Below, in pieces: positions 55,560 through 64,000 of a DNA stretch of 64,000 nucleotides. The position numbers were made by a program, and so were the translations under genes. The notes under the pieces were generated by a model. That model searched no databases, had not been told where the DNA came from, and saw nothing but the letters and a program-made list of their open reading frames with translations. The DNA comes from CAVRIA01 sp963721115 (GTDB taxonomy: Bacteria; Desulfobacterota; Binatia; HRBIN30; CADEER01), in the NCBI GenBank assembly GCA_963721115.1, contig CAVRIA010000008.1:62001-126000 (forward strand). Direction: 5' to 3'. Every line of letters starts with the position of its first letter. The stretch's first letter is position 1.

Positions 55560-55670
55560 TAGGCAAAGGCGAAGGCTCAGGCTAAGGCTGAGGATCGACA
55601 CAAGGGTCCGCGCGAGCGCGCACCGCGCTTTGCCCGAGCCGGAGCCTCAGCCTGAGCCGGAGCCTCAGCG
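55560..55670. repeat. GGCTNA-type intergenic inverted repeat, locus 5
   Basis: Left arm 55560-55592 steps through GGCAAA, GGCGAA, GGCTCA, GGCTAA, GGCTGA. Right arm 55632-55670 runs through GCCCGA, GCCGGA, GCCTCA, GCCTGA, GCCGGA, GCCTCA. The arms pair imperfectly over about 33 bases. It lies just after the PBP stop, in the gap before the aldo/keto reductase. Confidence 0.65.
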
Positions 55671-55766
55671 CCGTTCCGAGAGTCCGCGCGCCTCTCTTGT
55701 GCTCGGGGGCGCCGCTCACTGCCTACCGCTGGCGCCGCGCATCGCGGTTCGGGTACAACGTCGCAC

Positions 55767-56780
55767 ATGGACTATCGACCTCTCGGACACAGCGGATTGA
55801 AGGTATCGCGTCTCTGCCTCGGCACCATGATGTTCGGCCGCTGGGGGAATCCGGACCACGACGACTGCGTTCGCATCGTCCACCGCGCCCTCGACGAGGG
55901 GATCAACTTCATCGACACGGCCAACCGCTACTGCTGGGGAGAATCCGAGGAGATCGTCGGCAAGGCGGTGCGCGGTCGGCGCGACTCGGTGGTCCTCGCC
56001 ACCAAGGTCTTCATGCCCGGCGCGGAGGGCGTGCTCGACCGCGGCACGTCGCGCCGGCACATCTTCCTGCAGGTCGAGGCCAGCCTGCGCCGGCTCGGCA
56101 CCGACTGGATCGATCTCTACCAGCTGCACCGGCACGATCGCGATACGCCGCTCGACGAGACGCTCGGCGCGCTGTCGGACCTCGTGCGCCAGGGCAAGGT
56201 GCGCTACGTCGGCGTGTCGACCGGGCACGCCTCCGACCCGATCGACCTGCAGTTCAGCGGCTGGCGCATGGTCGAGTCGCTGTGGATCAGCGAGCGGCGC
56301 GGCATCGAGCGCTTCATCTGCACCCAGCCGCCCTACTCGATCTTCTCGCGCGACGTCGAGCGTGACGTCTTTCCCGTCTGCGAGCGTTTCGGCTTCGGCG
56401 CCATCGTGTGGAGCCCGCTGGAGGGCGGCTGGCTGGCGGGGCGCTACCGGCGTGGCAAACCGGCGCCGGAGGACTCGCGGGCGACCAACGAGACCGAGTT
56501 CGGCATGTTCGTGCGCGACAACTTCGACCTGTCCGGCGAACGCGGCCAGCGCCGCCTCGCGGTCATCGAGGAGTTGGTCGGCATGGCCGAGGAGCTCGGC
56601 GCATCGCTCGCCGCGTACGCCACCGCCTGGGTGCTGCGCCATCCCGCCGTCACCTCCGCCATCGTCGGTCCGCGCCTCATGCACCACCTCGAAGGCAGCC
56701 TGCCCGCACTCGGCCTGGCCCTGCCCCAGTCCCACCTCGACCGTATCGACGCGCTGGTGGCGCCGGGCACGCGGGCTTAG
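55767..56780 (+). CDS. Aldo/keto reductase
   Basis: A 337-residue NADPH-dependent (beta/alpha)8-barrel oxidoreductase. The catalytic tetrad appears as Asp in FIDTANRYCWG, Tyr in the same stretch (NRY), Lys in LATKVFM and His in YQLHRHD. The C-terminal phosphate-binding PGPR-like region is SAIVGPRLMHHLEGSLPAL. It is the AKR-voltage-channel-beta/YghZ-like branch. The stop is followed at once by an integrase tail, which marks the edge of a rearrangement. The substrate is unknown. Confidence 0.92.
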   Translation: MDYRPLGHSGLKVSRLCLGTMMFGRWGNPDHDDCVRIVHRALDEGINFIDTANRYCWGESEEIVGKAVRGRRDSVVLATKVFMPGAEGVLDRGTSRRHIFLQVEASLRRLGTDWIDLYQLHRHDRDTPLDETLGALSDLVRQGKVRYVGVSTGHASDPIDLQFSGWRMVESLWISERRGIERFICTQPPYSIFSRDVERDVFPVCERFGFGAIVWSPLEGGWLAGRYRRGKPAPEDSRATNETEFGMFVRDNFDLSGERGQRRLAVIEELVGMAEELGASLAAYATAWVLRHPAVTSAIVGPRLMHHLEGSLPALGLALPQSHLDRIDALVAPGTRA

Positions 56781-56783
56781 GAA

Positions 56784-56890
56784 GTGACCTCCTGCTCCTC
56801 GGTCACAAGGACGTGGCGACAACGATGATTTACACTCACCTCCTCGAGCGAAGGGGCCACGGGGTGGTCAGCCCGGCGGACCGACTATGA
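56784..56890 (+). pseudogene. C-terminal remnant of an integron-type tyrosine recombinase
   Basis: The 35 residues end at TGA 56888-56890 and read SDLLLLGHKDVATTMIYTHL, then LERRGHGVVSPADRL. They carry the catalytic LGH His and nucleophile Tyr (MIYTH) of tyrosine recombinases. The tail THxLxRGGxGVxSPxD is typical of integron integrases and their relatives. Everything upstream is lost: the fragment begins a few bases after the aldo/keto reductase stop. It has no start codon and is not functional as it stands. Confidence 0.7.
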
Positions 56891-56912
56891 TTGGCGGCCT
56901 GTCGCTCAATGG

Positions 56913-56940
56913 GTTGACCCGCCGCGGTTGGCGGGTCAAC
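56913..56940. terminator. 11-bp perfect hairpin after the recombinase remnant
   Basis: GTTGACCCGCC (56913-56923) pairs with 56930-56940 across a six-base loop, 22 bases after the remnant's stop. No U-tract follows. It is likely the terminator of the lost integrase gene. The AAC/GTT ends are in the wrong order for an attC. Confidence 0.45.
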
Positions 56941-57264
56941 AAGAAGGGGCGGTGATGAAGGAAACGGCGTATCCCTGCGAACGTGCGACGCAACCAAGGT
57001 CGGCTGGGCCAACCAGTGCCAGGCGCCGACATGGTCAGCGCGATGAAGCGGAACTCGCGCCAATGGAGCCACAACTCAAGAATCCCGGCGAGCAGATCGC
57101 CTGGGGCACTTCGCGATGCACGTGAGCATCACGCCCGACAACATGACGCAAGAGCACTCGTTCAGATTCGAAATGGACCAGGCGTTCTTGCCCGAGATCC
57201 AGCGACAATGTTGCACGAATCGCCAGCACGGTTTCCTATCCGCGGAATGGAAGGTACGCATGCT

Positions 57265-57339
57265 GTCTAACCCGCGCGTCGAGCCGACTCACCGCCACCC
57301 GTACCCCTCCACCCGCGGCTCACGCGCAGCGCGTTCGGC
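57265..57339 (+). other. attC-like recombination site
   Basis: R''-like box GTCTAAC (57265-57271, fits RYYYAAC) and R'-like box GTTCGGC (57333-57339, one mismatch to GTTRRRY). Inside them GCGCGTCGAGCCG pairs with CGGCTCACGCGC, leaving a single extra C unpaired, as the extrahelical base of true attC sites does. The site is 75 bases long, within the attC size range. It lies 375 bases beyond the integrase remnant. Confidence 0.5.
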
Positions 57340-57499
57340 AACTTGAACGCCGTGGGCTACGATGGGGGCGCGGGACGGGAAGGAACAAGTGATGAAGAGT
57401 CCGCGGCTCCGCCGAAGAATCCTCTGCCCCGATCCGTATGCCCACAATCCTTTGGCGGGCTCGCTCGAGCGCTCAAACCGACAGGGCCTGAAGGGTGGA

Positions 57500-57919
57500 T
57501 CAGGGGGCCGTCCCGGTCGAGTGGCGCGCTTCGTTCATCTCGCTGATCTGCGAGTTCAGCGTCCAGAAATCGTAAAGATATCCGACTAGGAACAACCCGC
57601 CGGTGACCAGGAACAGCAGTCCCGTGATGATCTTACCCATGTAAAGCCGGTGGATACCAAACATGCCGAGAAACGTGAGCAACAGCCAGGCGACCGAATA
57701 ATCAATCGGCCCGCCCGCGAACCGGCGGTCGGCCTCGCGGTCCATGGAGGGGATCAGGAACAAATCAATCAGCCAGCCGATGCCAAGCAGGCCCAGTGTA
57801 AAGAACCAGATTGTCCCACTCACCGGTCTTCCAAAGTAGAATCGATGCGAACCGGTGAATCCGAAGATCCAGAGCAGGTAGCCAATCACCCTGCTGTGCG
57901 TGTCGTTCGTCGCTCCCAT
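57500..57919 (-). CDS. Double TM2-domain membrane protein
   Basis: A 139-residue protein with two TM2 units. The first is VIGYLLWIFGFTGSHRFYFGRPVSGTIWFF (30 residues, given here only as its span 9-38), with key residues GSHRFY and G-W-L-I-D-L. The second is SVAWLLLTFLGMFGIHRLYM with GIHRLYMGK. Four hydrophobic helices in all; family function unknown. The start MGATNDTHSRV (57919) is preferred; an in-frame ATG at 58027 would overlap the DUF2723 stop. G+C is visibly lower than in neighbours, so lateral arrival with the integrase remnant is possible. Confidence 0.82.
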   Translation of the reverse strand: MGATNDTHSRVIGYLLWIFGFTGSHRFYFGRPVSGTIWFFTLGLLGIGWLIDLFLIPSMDREADRRFAGGPIDYSVAWLLLTFLGMFGIHRLYMGKIITGLLFLVTGGLFLVGYLYDFWTLNSQISEMNEARHSTGTAP

Positions 57920-58023
57920 GGGAGAGCTCAATATTGCACCGATTCGAGCGCGCATCCAGTTTGCTTTGGGAATCACCTCGTCAACGACTCGCTCATCCTG
58001 CCAAGGTGGCGGTGGCGCGTGGG

Positions 58024-59979
58024 TCATTCAGCTTCGGCGCGCAGGCGGTGGCCGCGCGCGGCCATCGCCTCGCCGCGCTCCTCGAGGAGCCGCGCCAAGC
58101 GAAGGTGCTCCGCGGCGGTGGGTACCGCGCCGCCTCCGGCGTCGCCGCCCAGGCTCACCTCGACCGCGGCGATTCGCTCCATCTCGGCCCGCACCTTGGG
58201 GATGAGGTCGGCGGCGCGGAAGCCGGGAGCGCTGGCGAGTGAGCGCGGGTTGATGCGGGCGGACTGTTCCAGGGCGGCGAGCGCCTCCGGGTACAAGCCG
58301 TTGCGCAGGTAGATCAGGCCGAGACTGTAGAAGAGCACGTCGTCGTTCGGCGCCACTGCGGCGGCGCGTTCGAGATGGCGGCGCGCGCGCGGCCAGTCGC
58401 GTCGCTCGAAGGTGACGCCCTGCATGAAGTGATACTGGCCGATCAGGTTCTGCGTCAGATAGTCCTTCGGCACGGATGGATCGGCCGCGCCCGGCAACTC
58501 GTCCGGAAGGGGCGTCAGCGCGGGAATCGGCAGGCCGACCTTCCAGATGCGGAACGCCAGCCCCATCGGAACGGCGACGAGGCCGGGATCCTCGAGCGTG
58601 GGATTGTGGGTGAAGTAAACGGGCGTTGCCCGCGGGTCGAAGCGCGCCGCCGGCGGCAACGGCACCGATCCGTGCACGACCACCGACACGTCGTGCCGAT
58701 AGCCCTCGACGAGGGTCAGGTAGAGCAGCACGAACAACACGTTGTCGTCCGCCGCCTCGACGATCGCGCCGTGCGGGACCGCCTGCAGCAGCTGGCGCGA
58801 GAAGTCCTCGGCGATCCGATAGCGGCTGCGATCGAAGCGCGCCCAGCCGCTGACGAGCAGAAACAGCGGCACGGCGAGAGGCAGGGCGCGCAGCAGGGGA
58901 GGGGCGCGGCGCAGCAACGCGTCGGCGCCAATGCCGACCAGGAGGGAGGCGACGAAGTAACTCGGGATGTAGTACCGGTGCCAGATGAAGAGATCGCTGC
59001 GCGAGCCGTGCAGGATCATCACGACGAGATTGCCGAGCATCGCCGCCAGCAGCAGCAGGACGGGGGCGCGCCGGTCCCGCAGCGCTGCGACCAGGCCGGC
59101 GAGCGCCAGCAGGGCGCCGGCCCAGGCCAGCTCGCGCGCCACGCTGACGGCGTAGTCGGCTGTGACCATCAGGGCGTCGGCCGGCGTCTCGACCCAGGCG
59201 CGGCTCCAGAACTCGCGCCGTAGGACGATGTCGAAGAATCCCCCCAGGCTGCCCGGATCGCCCCATACCATCGGCGGATGGAAGCGCACCGCGATGGGCA
59301 GATACAGGTAGGGAAGCAGCCCGGCCAGTGCGGCGCCGATCGCCAGCGCCAGGGCGCGCGGCCGCAGGACGAAGGCGGCATCGGTCGCCAGCGCGGAGAT
59401 CACGAAGGCGGCGGCGAACACCGCCATGTAGGTGTGATTGCACGCGCCGAGCGCGGCGACGAAGACGGTCAGTCCGAAGCTTCGCAGGTCGCGCCTTCGC
59501 CACCATGCGCAGGCCAGCAGCGTCGCGCCGGCGAGGAACAACGCGTTGAGCGCGTAGACCCGCTGCACGTTGGCCTCGCCCCAGAAGCTCGGCCCGAAGG
59601 CCAGGCAAAGCGCGGCCGTCAGCGCCGCGAGCACGCCGGTGCCGAGCCGCCGGCAGAGGAGGAAGAGCAGCGCGCACGCCAGTGCCGCGCAGGCGCTGCT
59701 GAAGAGGCTCATGCGGTAGGCGATCGAGCCGACCCGCACCAGCTCGGTCCACGCCTTGCCGAGTAGCACGTAGAGCGGATACCCGGTCGGGTGCGGCACG
59801 CCGAGCACGTGCACGGCCGTGACCAGCTCGCCGCTGTCGCCAACGTAAATGGTACGAGAGGCGCCGGCGGCGTACACGCAGAAGAGCGCCACGGCGAGCG
59901 CCAGCGCTGAGAGCCGGTCGCGTGCGGCGGAGGTGTTGGCGGTCTCTGGCTCGGTCGTCGTCCCGCCTTTGAAGCACAC
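58024..59979 (-). CDS. DUF2723 membrane protein with C-terminal TPR-like repeats
   Basis: A 651-residue integral membrane protein. The DUF2723 signature is early: TIYVGDSGELVTAVHVLGVP, then HPTGYPLYVLLGKAW. About ten hydrophobic helices follow up to residue ~430, and the C-terminal domain holds TPR-like pairs (ARRHLERAAAVAPNDDVLFY, GLYPEALAALEQSARINP). The GTG at 59979 is taken as start, because upstream codons read through an SDR remnant. The family is thought to be GT-C-like, possibly protein O-glycosylation; this is not established. The substrate is unknown. Confidence 0.85.
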   Translation of the reverse strand: MCFKGGTTTEPETANTSAARDRLSALALAVALFCVYAAGASRTIYVGDSGELVTAVHVLGVPHPTGYPLYVLLGKAWTELVRVGSIAYRMSLFSSACAALACALLFLLCRRLGTGVLAALTAALCLAFGPSFWGEANVQRVYALNALFLAGATLLACAWWRRRDLRSFGLTVFVAALGACNHTYMAVFAAAFVISALATDAAFVLRPRALALAIGAALAGLLPYLYLPIAVRFHPPMVWGDPGSLGGFFDIVLRREFWSRAWVETPADALMVTADYAVSVARELAWAGALLALAGLVAALRDRRAPVLLLLAAMLGNLVVMILHGSRSDLFIWHRYYIPSYFVASLLVGIGADALLRRAPPLLRALPLAVPLFLLVSGWARFDRSRYRIAEDFSRQLLQAVPHGAIVEAADDNVLFVLLYLTLVEGYRHDVSVVVHGSVPLPPAARFDPRATPVYFTHNPTLEDPGLVAVPMGLAFRIWKVGLPIPALTPLPDELPGAADPSVPKDYLTQNLIGQYHFMQGVTFERRDWPRARRHLERAAAVAPNDDVLFYSLGLIYLRNGLYPEALAALEQSARINPRSLASAPGFRAADLIPKVRAEMERIAAVEVSLGGDAGGGAVPTAAEHLRLARLLEERGEAMAARGHRLRAEAE

Positions 59980-60002
59980 CGGCGCGGACGGCGGCAAGCA
60001 TG

Positions 60003-60213
60003 CCCGGGCGCGGCGGCGATGGGATCTTCCTTCGAGCCAGCGATCGTCCGTGCCCCCAACCCGGTGTTGTCGACCACACGCTCCGCGGCGTCTTTGTCGC
60101 TGTGGCAGTTCACGAGCACGTCCGCACCGTGTTGACCGAACAACAACGCCCCTGCGCGCCCCATCCCCCTCGACGCTCCGGTGATGATCGCCGTCTTCCC
60201 CTGCAGCTTCCGA
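60003..60213 (-). pseudogene. Truncated short-chain dehydrogenase N-terminus
   Basis: About 70 residues: KLQGKTAIITGASRGMGRAG and onward (LLFGQHGADVLVNCHSDKDA), which is the TGxxxGxG cofactor-binding beginning of an SDR. It has no start codon (sequence begins in the first strand) and is cut off before the catalytic region where the DUF2723 gene begins. It is a decayed fragment, unrelated to the intact SDR at 48410. The remaining bases up to 60439 hold no gene that I can see. Confidence 0.65.
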
Positions 60214-60439
60214 CACGGTTCGTTAATCGGTCCAGCCCGGCGATTGAAACGGCAACCGACCGTCCAGAATGCGCCGGGATGAAGGGAGACGTCTGAGTCT
60301 GCCTGTCAAATGACGCTCGTTCCCTGACGCGGCACATTTGTTGCTGTCTGGATGGGGCGATGCCATGCGCGCCTACCCAACGTCGTCCCAACGGGCCGGT
60401 ATCTCGTTGGCGACCCGCGCCATGCGGAAAGGAGTGGCC

Positions 60440-63400
60440 ATGACCGGGCGACCCCCTTCACTGCAGCGGCTTCACGCTCGTGCGTGCGGTGCCTTCCGAA
60501 TCCTGGCGCTGGCGATCGGACTGGGAACCGTTATGGCGGCTGCCAACCCGGCGCTCGCCCAGCCGGATTGCACGGTGAGCTGGGTCAACCCGGGCGACGG
60601 CGACTGGAACACGCCCGAAAACTGGGACACGGGCATGGTGCCGGGCGAGGGGGACTCCGTGTGCATCCTCGTCGACGGAGCGTATACGGTCACGCTCGGC
60701 GGCTCCGCGACGATTCGCCTTCTCACCATCGGAATGCCGGGCACGAGCGGCGCTCAGACCCTCCGGATCCAGGCGTCTGCCGGACAACCGGCGCAGCTGT
60801 GGGTGCAGTGGTATGCGCTCAACGCGGCGCGCATCGTCCTCGACAGCGCGGGAGGCAGCGGCGCGGCGACATTCTTCGCGCCGACCGGCTACATCGATAA
60901 CTACGGGAGCATCGCGATCCAGCCGGGCAGCGGCGGCGCGCGCACGGTGGCCACCAGCATCTACAACTATGACCAGGGGACCATCGATGTCGAGACGGAT
61001 ACCTCGATCGGTACGAATTGGACCTCCGCCTTCCTTGCCAACGCCGGCGCCGTGTACGTCGCGGCGGGAGCGGCCCTCACCTTCGACGAGCCGTCCAACG
61101 AGTTCTCCCAATGGCAGGGCGCGCTGGTCGTCGACGGCGCCTTCGAGATCGCCAACGGGAGCTTCTCCGTTTATGGTGGCACGGTCTCCGGAACACCGTC
61201 GGTCACCTATTGCTACGTGACGCTGGACCCGGCCGTGCCGCTCACCCTCGAGGCGCGGGGCCTCAACTCGCTGCAAAGTACGGGAAGCGGCATCGGTCCC
61301 GAGCAGACGGTCATCGTTCACGACGCGGATGGGGCTGGCACACTGGAGGCGTATTCGTGGGGCGGTTCGTTCGAGAACGCGGGAGCCTTGGTCCTGGAGG
61401 CGGTCGAAGGCGCCAACCCCATCACGCTCACGGTGACGGGCGGGCTCGAAAACAGCGGCACGCTCCTCGCGGCGCCGGGCGCCGGCGGGGCGCGCGCCGT
61501 CGCCGCGAACGTCTACAACCAGGGGACGATCGAGATCGGCGCCGACACCCTGATCGGCGCCCCGCTCGGGATCGTCGACAACTTCGGCGATCTGCACATT
61601 GCGGCGGGGGCGACGCTCACGGTCGACGAGAACGGGAACTTCTTCGGGCAGGGCGCCGGGAGTCTCGACATCGAGGGCGCGTTCGCGCTACGCACCGGCA
61701 CCTTCTACTTCGCCGGCGGCACCGTGACCGGTGTGCCGGCGATCACCGACAGCTACCTGAACCTGTCCACCGACGCCCCGCTGACCGCCGAGCTGCGCGG
61801 TACCACCACGCTCTACGGCAACGTCTCGGCATCACAGACCCTGATCGTGCACGACGCCGACGGGGCGGGCGTTCTGCAGACCGACACCGGAACGTATCTG
61901 GGCAACGCCGGGACGATCGTCCTCGAGACGGTGGAGGGCCCCAACCCGGTATCCCTTCTGGTGCCGCAGGGCAGCCTCGACAACCAGGGAACGCTCGTCC
62001 TCGGAGCCGGCGCCGGCGGGACGCGCGCCGTCGCCGCGAACGTCTACAACCAGGGGACGATCGAGATCGGCGCCGACACCCTGATCGGCGCCCCGCTCGG
62101 GATCGTCGACAACTTCGGCGATCTGCACATTGCGGCGGGGGCGACGCTCACGGTCGACGAGAACGGGAACTTCTTCGGGCAGGGCGCCGGGAGTCTCGAC
62201 ATCGAGGGCGCGTTCGCGCTACGCACCGGCACCTTCTACTTCGCCGGCGGCACCGTGACCGGTGTGCCGGCGATCACCGACAGCTACCTGAACCTGTCCA
62301 CCGACGCCCCGCTGACCGCCGAGCTGCGCGGTACCACCACGCTCTACGGCAACGTCTCGGCATCACAGACCCTGATCGTGCACGACGCCGACGGGGCGGG
62401 CGTTCTGCAGACCGACATCGGAACGTACCTGGGCAACGCCGGGACGATCGTCCTCGAGACGGTAGAGGGCCCCAACCCGGTATCCCTTCTGGTGCCGCAG
62501 GGCAGCCTCGACAACCAGGGCACCATCACGGTCGCTGCGGGGACCGGTGGCGCCCGCACGATTGCGGCGGACCTCTTCAACGAGGGTATGCTGAGCCTCG
62601 CCGTACCCACTGACCTCGTCTCGCAGGGGGCAGCCCACGCGAACAGCGGAACCATCGCGATCGCCGGCGATCCGTCGCCGGGGAGCCTCGCCGTCACCGG
62701 CGACTTCTACCAGTTCTCCCCCGGAGCTCTGAACGTGCAGATCGGCGGCGTACCGCAGGCCGGCGATCCCATCTCGATCAGCGGCAACGCGGGCCTCGAC
62801 GGCGCGCTGAACGTCGAAACGCTGGGCGATCTCTGCCCCGAGACGAGCTTCGAAGTCGTCGCCTACGGCTCGCACAGCGGAGAGTTCGCGTCGATCACCG
62901 GTCTCGATCTGGGAGGTGGCGCGGAGCTCGTGCCGACGTACACGACGAGCGCCCTTCGGCTCGACCTCGCAGGCGCGCCGTGCTCCGGCACGCCGACCGA
63001 CACGGCGACGGCGACGGCGACGGATACGCCGGCGGAAACCGCGACGGCGACCGCCACGGCGAGCGAAACGCCGACCGCCACGCCCACCGAGACCGCGACA
63101 TCGACCACCAGCCCGACTCCGACGCCGACGGCGACCGAAACCTCGACCCCCACCCCCACGCCGACCTCGACGCCCCACGCCGGCACGCTCGACGAGACGT
63201 TCGGAGACGGCGGCCTGGTTCACACCGACTTCGGCGCCGGCAGCGAGGGGATCGAGGCGCTCGCCCTGCAGCCGGACGGCAAGCTCGTCGCGGCGGGCTA
63301 CGCCGCCGGACACGCGCACTTCGCCTTGGCGCGCTACGAGACCGACGGCAGTCTCGACGCCTCGTTCGGTATGGGGGGGAAGGTCACGGTCGAGATCACG

Positions 63401-64000
63401 CCCGGCAACCAGGAAGCGGCGCACGCACTCGCCGTCCAGCCGGACGGCAAGCTCGTCGTCGCCGGCGAGTCGATCGGCAGCCCTTCCTACTCGGACTTCG
63501 TCGTGGTGCGTCTCAACACCGACGGCAGCCTCGACCCGACTTTCGGCGGCGCCGGCAAGGTGACCACGCGCCTGCGCAACGTGAACGACCGCCTGCACGC
63601 GCTCGTGCTGCAGGCCGACGGGAAGATCGTCGTCGGCGGAGAATCGTACGACGGAAGCATCGGCGGGACGCACTTCGATTTCGCCCTGGTGCGCTACCGG
63701 GCGGACGGCTCGCTCGACACCGGATTCGGCAACGGAGGGATCGTCTACACCCAGATCGGGCCCTCGGCCGACTCGTGCTGGGCCCTGGCTCTGCAGTCGG
63801 ACGGCAGGATCGTCGCCGGTGGAAACACATACAACGCGGCGACGGACCACGACTTCGCCCTCGTCCGATACAACGCCAACGGCACTCTCGACACGACCTT
63901 CGGCAGCGGCGGCAAGGTGACGACCACGATCCTTCCGGGCTCGAACAGCTGGGACGTGCTCTATGCCCTGGCCCTGTCGCCCGACGGGAAGATCACCGCG
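60440..64000 (+). CDS. Giant secreted repeat protein, 5' part (runs off the window)
   Basis: Open from ATG 60440 (AAAGGAG five bases before) to the right edge, at least 1187 residues. After a signal peptide (ILALAIGLGTVMAAANPALAQ) comes WVNPGDGDWNTPENWDTGMVP, a common opening of beta-helix surface proteins. About 800 residues of beta-helix-like repeats follow, including a nearly perfect 177-residue duplication. A ~65-residue Thr/Pro/Ala linker (TPTDTATATATDTPAE...) leads into delta-60 repeats: LDETFGDGGLVHTDF, LALQPDGKLVAAG, at least five copies, which form a propeller-like domain. Anchoring and ligand lie beyond the window. Adhesion or cell-surface structure is the likely role. Confidence 0.85.
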   Translation, partial: MTGRPPSLQRLHARACGAFRILALAIGLGTVMAAANPALAQPDCTVSWVNPGDGDWNTPENWDTGMVPGEGDSVCILVDGAYTVTLGGSATIRLLTIGMPGTSGAQTLRIQASAGQPAQLWVQWYALNAARIVLDSAGGSGAATFFAPTGYIDNYGSIAIQPGSGGARTVATSIYNYDQGTIDVETDTSIGTNWTSAFLANAGAVYVAAGAALTFDEPSNEFSQWQGALVVDGAFEIANGSFSVYGGTVSGTPSVTYCYVTLDPAVPLTLEARGLNSLQSTGSGIGPEQTVIVHDADGAGTLEAYSWGGSFENAGALVLEAVEGANPITLTVTGGLENSGTLLAAPGAGGARAVAANVYNQGTIEIGADTLIGAPLGIVDNFGDLHIAAGATLTVDENGNFFGQGAGSLDIEGAFALRTGTFYFAGGTVTGVPAITDSYLNLSTDAPLTAELRGTTTLYGNVSASQTLIVHDADGAGVLQTDTGTYLGNAGTIVLETVEGPNPVSLLVPQGSLDNQGTLVLGAGAGGTRAVAANVYNQGTIEIGADTLIGAPLGIVDNFGDLHIAAGATLTVDENGNFFGQGAGSLDIEGAFALRTGTFYFAGGTVTGVPAITDSYLNLSTDAPLTAELRGTTTLYGNVSASQTLIVHDADGAGVLQTDIGTYLGNAGTIVLETVEGPNPVSLLVPQGSLDNQGTITVAAGTGGARTIAADLFNEGMLSLAVPTDLVSQGAAHANSGTIAIAGDPSPGSLAVTGDFYQFSPGALNVQIGGVPQAGDPISISGNAGLDGALNVETLGDLCPETSFEVVAYGSHSGEFASITGLDLGGGAELVPTYTTSALRLDLAGAPCSGTPTDTATATATDTPAETATATATASETPTATPTETATSTTSPTPTPTATETSTPTPTPTSTPHAGTLDETFGDGGLVHTDFGAGSEGIEALALQPDGKLVAAGYAAGHAHFALARYETDGSLDASFGMGGKVTVEITPGNQEAAHALAVQPDGKLVVAGESIGSPSYSDFVVVRLNTDGSLDPTFGGAGKVTTRLRNVNDRLHALVLQADGKIVVGGESYDGSIGGTHFDFALVRYRADGSLDTGFGNGGIVYTQIGPSADSCWALALQSDGRIVAGGNTYNAATDHDFALVRYNANGTLDTTFGSGGKVTTTILPGSNSWDVLYALALSPDGKITA
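61480..62521 (+). repeat. Near-identical 531-base in-frame tandem duplication inside the giant surface gene
   Basis: Bases 61480-61990 recur at 62011-62521 with only a handful of changes (for example GACACC/GACATC, GTGGAG/GTAGAG). The period of 531 bases is 177 codons, so the frame is kept. The near identity at silent positions means the duplication is recent or homogenised. A further, diverged copy of the same module precedes it. Confidence 0.85.

Larger units (their letters stand above)
56891..57499. other. Lower-GC stretch without a firm gene
   Basis: 609 bases of visibly lower G+C than the flanks. Open frames such as 56983-57270 and 57116-57346 have no recognisable domain. The first ends exactly at the TAA inside the GTCTAAC box of the attC-like site, as integron cassette genes often do, but it lacks a good ribosome site. 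I do not call a gene here. Confidence 0.4.

Noticed and set aside
56913..56940. Second attC site
   Set aside because: The palindrome has GTT on the left and AAC on the right, the reverse of the attC box order, and is too short.

Overview
The window is a very GC-rich bacterial chromosome segment of about 64 kb with roughly 48 protein genes and no rRNA or tRNA gene that I can see. Several traits recall uncultured Binatota / deltaproteobacteria-like soil lineages. These are a secreted protein with paired dockerin-like EF-hands (DCNGDGAVT and DRNGDESIT), long Thr/Pro linkers in a surface protein, a WS/DGAT-type acyltransferase, DUF1214, DUF2889 and DUF2332 proteins, and a PAPS sulfotransferase. 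This placement is inference from memory of such genomes, not a database result. At least nine genes need one or more frameshifts to restore one conserved protein, which points to indel errors in a long-read assembly more than to true pseudogenes.

Layout. 0-13 kb: 5' part of a copper/heavy-metal P-type ATPase, a secreted beta-helix-like repeat protein, a conserved hypothetical gene coupled to an alpha/beta hydrolase, a histidine kinase/response regulator pair, CorA, a DUF3604 lipoprotein, a PPi-type phosphofructokinase and another hydrolase. 13-30.4 kb: a lipid/acyl-carrier neighbourhood. It holds a WS/DGAT acyltransferase, an acyl-AMP ligase, a tight ACP - condensation-fold - FAD oxidoreductase operon, and a divergent halogenase-like flavoenzyme followed by a CrtI-like oxidoreductase. 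Then come a BamE-like lipoprotein, a B12-binding radical SAM enzyme, PlsC-like and LpxL-like acyltransferases, a GT2 glycosyltransferase, and a three-gene operon of an acyl-CoA ligase, an ATP-grasp protein and a trypsin/PDZ protein that has lost all three catalytic residues. No ketosynthase is present, so this does not fit a standard aryl-polyene or fatty acid cluster.

30.4-39.2 kb: pabB-pabC, a large membrane glycosyltransferase-like protein, an outer-membrane-like protein and a divergent emrB/emrA efflux pair. 39.3-51.3 kb: DUF1214, sulfotransferase, a 1.3 kb repeat-rich gene-free stretch, a possible MaoC-like protein, an EF-hand protein, an orphan DGQHR protein, a secreted pentameric-repeat protein, and DUF2889, SnoaL-like, SDR, DUF2332 and haloalkane dehalogenase genes. 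51.5-64 kb: a Tat-exported DUF882 protein, a tandem palindrome array, a divergent class A PBP, an aldo/keto reductase, a small low-GC patch with an integrase tail and an attC-like site, a TM2 protein, a DUF2723 protein with a truncated SDR beside it, and the start of a giant surface protein with a recent 531-bp internal tandem duplication and delta-60 repeats.

Intergenic DNA carries several distinct repeat families: hexamer-periodic GGCTNA hairpins at five places, CCACGAAGGACACGAAG inverted repeats, a palindrome array, GACCGATCGGTC hairpins and a duplicated 340-bp structured element.
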